NCBI GenBank assembly: GCA_031769625.1
Contig: JAUIMM010002019.1
Coordinates: 248,001-312,000 of the forward strand
DNA length: 64,000 nucleotides
Source: Taudactylus pleione
Taxonomy: Eukaryota > Chordata > Amphibia > Anura > Myobatrachidae
Direction: 5' to 3'
In this document: positions 60,301 to 64,000 of the stretch, one piece after another
How positions within the stretch are numbered: the stretch's first letter is position 1
Layout of the letters: each line of letters begins with the position of its first letter
Program-made: the position numbers and the translations under genes
The notes under the pieces: generated by a model
Seen by the model: the letters and a program-made list of their open reading frames with translations, nothing else
Database searches by the model: none
What the model was told of the DNA's origin: nothing

Positions 60301-63300
60301 AAGACCTACAAATATTATGTGAAATGGATTTTTCTCCCATGTTGCATTTAAGAGAAAACAACAATTGCTCGTTTTAGGCCAAAATGCATTGAAAGCAATG
60401 GAAACAACAAAAGCGCATACTTTGTGTTATCTCCTCTTGTAGCAAACACAGACAGCTCAAAATTTCACTGGATGTGTTGAAAACCAAGACCCACAAATGT
60501 GATGTGAAATGGTTTTTCTCCCATGTTGCATTTAAGCGAAACAGCAATTGCTCGTTTTAGGCCAAAACGTATTGAAAGCAATGGAAACAACAAAAGCGCA
60601 TACTTTGTGATATCTCCTCTTGTAGCAAACACAGACAGCTCAAAATTTCACTGGATGTGTTGAAGACCAAGACCCACAAATATGATGTGAAATGGTTTTT
60701 CTCCCATGTTGCGTTTAAGAGAAAACAGCAATTGCTCGTTTTAGGCCAAAATGCATTGAAAGCAATGGAAACAACAAAAGCGCATACTTTGTGTTATCTC
60801 CTCTTGTAGCAAACACAGACAGCTCAAAATTTCACTGGATGTGTTGAAGACCAAGAGCCAGAAATATGATGTGAAATGGTTTTTCTCCCATGTTGCGTTT
60901 AAGAGAAAACAGCAATTGCTCGTTTTAGGCGAAAATGCATTGAAAGCAATGGAAACAACAAAAGCGCATACTTTGTGTTATCTCCTCTTGTAGCAAGCAC
61001 AGACAGCTCAAAATTTCACTGGATGTGTTGTAGACCAAGACCCACAAATGTGATGTGAAATGGTTTTTCTCCCATGTTGCGTTTAAGAGAAAACAGCAAT
61101 TGCTCGTTTAAGGTAAAATGCATTGAAAGCAATGGAAACAAAAAAAGCGCATATTTTGTGTTATCTCCTCTTGTAGCAAACACAGGCAGCTCAAAATTTC
61201 ACTGGATGTGTTGAAGACCAAGACCAACAAATGTGATGTGAAATGGTTTTTCTCCCATGTTGCGTTTAAGAGAAAACAGCAAATACACGTTTTAGGCCAA
61301 AATGCATTGAAAGCAATGGAAACAACAAAAGCGCATACTTTGTGATATCTCCTCTTGTAGCAAACACAGACAGCTCAAAATTTCACTGGATGTGTTGAAG
61401 ACCAAGACCCACAAATGTGATGTGAAATGGTTTTTCTCCCATGTTGCGTTTAAGAGAAAACAGCAATTGCTCATTTTAGGCCAAAATGCATTGAAAGCAA
61501 TGGAAACAACAAAAGCGCATACTTTGTGTTATCTCCTCTTGTAGCAAACACAGACAGCTCAAAATTTCACTGGATGTGTTGAAGACCAAGACCCACAAAT
61601 GTGATGTGAAATGGTTTTTCTCCCTTGTTACGTTAAGAGAAAACACCAATTGCTCGTTTTAGGCCAAAATGCATTGAAAGCAATGGAAATAACAAAAGCG
61701 CTTACTTTGTGTTATCTCCTCTTGTAGCAAACACAGACAGCTCAAAATTTCACTGGATGTGTTGAAGACCAAGACCCACAAATTTGATGTGAAATGGTTT
61801 TTCTCCCTTGTTGCGTTTAAGAGAAAACAGCAATTGTTCGTTTTAGGCCAAAATGCATTGAAAGCAATGGAAACAACAAAAGCACATACTTTGTGTTATC
61901 TCCTCTTGTAGCAAACACAGACAGCTCAAAATTTCACTGGATGTGTTGAAGACCAAGACCCACAAATATGATGTGAAATGGTTTTTCTCCCATGTTGCGT
62001 TTAAGAGAAAACAGCAATTGCTCGTTTTAGGCCAAAATGCATTGAAAGCAATGGAAACAACAATAGCGTATACTTTGTGTTATCTCCTCTTGTAGCAAAC
62101 ACAAACATCTCAAAATTTCACTGGATGTGTTGAAGACCAAGACCCACAAATATGATTTAAAATGGTTTTTCTCCCATGTTGCGTTTAAGAGAAAACAGCA
62201 ATTGCTCATTTTAGGCCAAAATGCATTGAAAGCAATGGAAACAACAAAAGCGCATACTTTGTGATATCTCCTCTTGTAGCAAACACAGACAGCTCAAAAT
62301 TTCACTGGATGTGTTGAAGACCAAGACCCACAAATGTGATGTGAATTGTTTTTCTCCCATGTTGCATTTAAGAGAAAACAGAAATTGCTCATTTTAGGCC
62401 AAAATGCATTGAAAGCAATGGAAACAACAAAAGCGCATACTTTGTGATATCTCCTCTTGTAGCAAACACAGACAGCTCAAAATTTCACTGGATGTGTTGA
62501 AGACCAAGACCCACAAATGTGATGTGAAATGGTTTTTCTGCTATGTTGCGTTTAAGAGAAAACAGCAATTGCTCGTTTTAGGCCAAAATGCATTGAAAGC
62601 AATGGAAACAACAAAAGCGCATACTTTGTGTTATCTCCTCTTGTAGCAAACACAGACATCTCAAAATTTCACTGGATGTGTTGAAGACCAAGACCCACAA
62701 ATATGATGTGAAATGGTTTTTCTCCCATGTTGCGTTTAAGAGAAAACAGCAATTGCTCGTTTTAGGCCAAAATGCATTGAAAGCAATGGAAACAACAAAA
62801 ACGCATACTTTGTGTTAACTCCTCTTGTAGCAAACACAGACAGCTCAAAATTTCACTGGATGTGTTGAAGACCAAGACCCACAAATGTGATGTGAAATGG
62901 TTTTTCTCCCATGTTGCATTTAAGAGAAAACAGCAATTGCTCGTTTTAGGCCAAAATGCATTGAAAGCAATGGAAACAACAAAAGCGCATACTTTGTGAT
63001 ATCTCCTCTTGTAGCAAACACAGACAGCTCAAAATTTCACTGGATGTGTTGAAGACCAAGACCCACAAATATGATGTGAAATAGTTTTTCTCCCATGTTG
63101 CGTTTAATAGAAAACAGCAATTGCTTGTTTTAGGCCAAAATGCATTGAAAGCAATGGAAACAACAAAAGCGCATACTTTGTGTTATCTCCTCTTGTAGCA
63201 AACACAGACAGCTCAAAATTTCACTGGATGTGTTGAAGACCAAGAGCCACAAATATGATGTGAAATGGTTTTTCTCCCATGTTGCGTTTAAGAGAAAACA

Positions 63301-63755
63301 GCAATTGCTCGTTTTAGGCCAAAATGCATTGAAAGCAATGGAAACAACAAAAGCGCATACTTTGTGTTATCTCCTCTTGTAGCAAACACAGACAGCTCAA
63401 AATTTCACTGGATGTGTTGAAGACCAAGACCCACAAATATGATGTGAAATAGTTTTTCTCCCATGTTGCGTTTAAGAGAAAACAGCAATTGCTCGTTTTA
63501 GGCCAAAATGCATAGAAAGCAATGGAAACAACAAAAGCACATACTTTGTGTTATCTCCTCTTGTAGCAAACACAGACAGCTCAAAATTTCACTGGATGTG
63601 TTGAAGACCAAGAGCCACAAATATGATGTGAAATGGTTTTTCTCCCATGTTGCATTTAAGAGAAAACAGCAATTGCTCGTTTTAGGCCAAAATGCATTGA
63701 AAGCAATGGAAACAACAAAAGTGCATACTTTGTGTTATCTCCTCTTGTAGCAAAC
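57324..63755. repeat. 6.43 kb tandem duplication, copy 2
   Basis: Copy of 50,891-57,323 including all nested structure: tagcaaaaacag (57,501), gaaaacc/tttaagcgaaac, the 1,655-bp doublet (cgtttaaggt at 59,451 and 61,105), block C with gttaactcc (62,814) and gcatagaaagc (63,510). Private changes seen are gttgcgctta (near 57,414), aggccaaatgc (57,805), gcgttaagag (near 59,610) and acgttaagag (near 61,632). The last three are single-base losses and fully account for the drift of the shift from 6,433 to 6,430 bp; two single-base losses in copy 1 return it to 6,432. At 63,756 the sequence has acagacagc, not acaggcagc, so there is no third copy. Confidence 0.92.
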
Positions 63756-64000
63756 ACAGACAGCTCAAAATTTCACTGGATGTGTTGAAGACCAAGACCC
63801 ACAAATTTGATGTGAAATGGTTTTTCTCCCTTGTTGCGTTTAAGAGAAAACAGCAATTGCTCGTTTTAGGCCAAAATGCATTGAAAGCAATGGAAACAAC
63901 AAAAGCGCATACTTTGTGTTATCTCCTCTTGTAGCAAACACAGACAGCTCAAAATTTCACTGGATGTGTTGAAGACCAAGACCCACAAATATGATGTGAA
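63756..64000. repeat. Return to the block C/D junction sequence
   Basis: After the second 6.43 kb copy, the array resumes with acaaatttgatg and cccttgttgc (near 63,805-63,836), then acaaatatgatg. This is the order seen after the block C tail at 47,758-48,005. It suggests that the pre-duplication array read directly from block C into block D here and that a further D-type block may follow outside the window. Confidence 0.75.

Larger units (their letters stand above)
1..64000. repeat. 184-bp satellite DNA array filling the window
   Basis: The same monomer repeats head to tail from first to last base. For example, the ctccca landmark falls at 11, 195, 378 and 562, giving spacings of 184, 183 and 184 bp. 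About 348 monomers fit. All those read are in one orientation and no unique sequence separates them. Constant segments include ctcctcttgtagcaaacac, tcaaaatttcactgg and ggaaacaacaaaagc; variation sits at a limited set of positions. Both array ends lie outside the window. Monomers near 150-185 bp are typical of centromeric satellites (Arabidopsis about 178 bp, human alpha satellite 171 bp), so a centromeric or pericentromeric role is a reasonable inference, but the sequence alone does not prove it. I do not recognise the family or species. Confidence 0.99.

Noticed and set aside
1..64000. CRISPR array or bacterial repeat locus
   Set aside because: Repeat units are 184 bp and contiguous, without unique spacers, leader or cas genes. 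The pattern is satellite DNA.
1..64000. Inverted monomers or a strand switch
   Set aside because: I looked for the reverse complement of the ctcccatgttgcg landmark and saw none; all monomers read the same way. A program scan would be firmer.
1..64000. tRNA, rRNA, telomere repeat or transposon fragments
   Set aside because: No tRNA-like boxes, no rRNA segments, no TTAGGG or TTTAGGG tandem runs, no long terminal repeats or poly(A)-ended insertions are visible between monomers.

Overview
The whole 64,000-base window is one uninterrupted eukaryotic satellite DNA array. A monomer of 184 bp (a few are 183 or 185 bp) repeats head to tail, always in the same orientation, about 348 times. I found no unique sequence, gene, RNA gene, transposon, inversion or array edge. 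A consensus-like monomer lies at 27,975-28,158; it is about 39% G+C with three CpG sites. The monomer size (near one nucleosome repeat), the megasatellite-like purity and the higher-order structure fit centromeric or pericentromeric heterochromatin of a plant or animal. I do not recognise the satellite family, so the species is open. Frequent C-to-T or G-to-A changes at the three CpGs suggest a genome with CpG methylation, such as a plant or vertebrate.

Monomers are not random copies. Each carries diagnostic variants that recur in the same order elsewhere, so the array is built from nested higher-order repeats (HORs). Left part (1-10,990): a 5.70 kb period, containing a 10-monomer (1,840 bp) unit that occurs twice in tandem and again downstream. 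11,000-18,320: a 3.1 kb block present twice at 4.23 kb spacing, separated by a fragment of the 10-monomer unit. 18,320-22,560: a 1.2-1.3 kb block present twice at 2,944 bp spacing, with a 736-bp tandem doublet between. 22,560-28,000: a block also found at the far left and at 48-50 kb, then two 11-monomer (2,024 bp) units. 28,557-43,822: five successive HOR units of 15 to 18 monomers with two alternative middle cassettes. 43,823-50,890: a mosaic of earlier blocks with 552-bp and 736-bp doublets. 50,891-63,755: a 6.43 kb segment duplicated in tandem, almost identical, each copy holding a nested 1,655-bp doublet.

Nothing here works as a protein-coding system. All open reading frames are by-products of the repeat: they recur with the monomers, exist on both strands, and lengthen only where 1-bp deletions make 183-bp monomers that hold frame. 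What deserves attention is the array itself: its layered expansion history, the mosaic junction monomers, the CpG decay, the dyads and phased A/T tracts in the monomer, and one local cluster of homopolymer deletions that may be an assembly error. Block boundaries are approximate, usually to within 50-150 bp, because neighbouring monomers are nearly identical.
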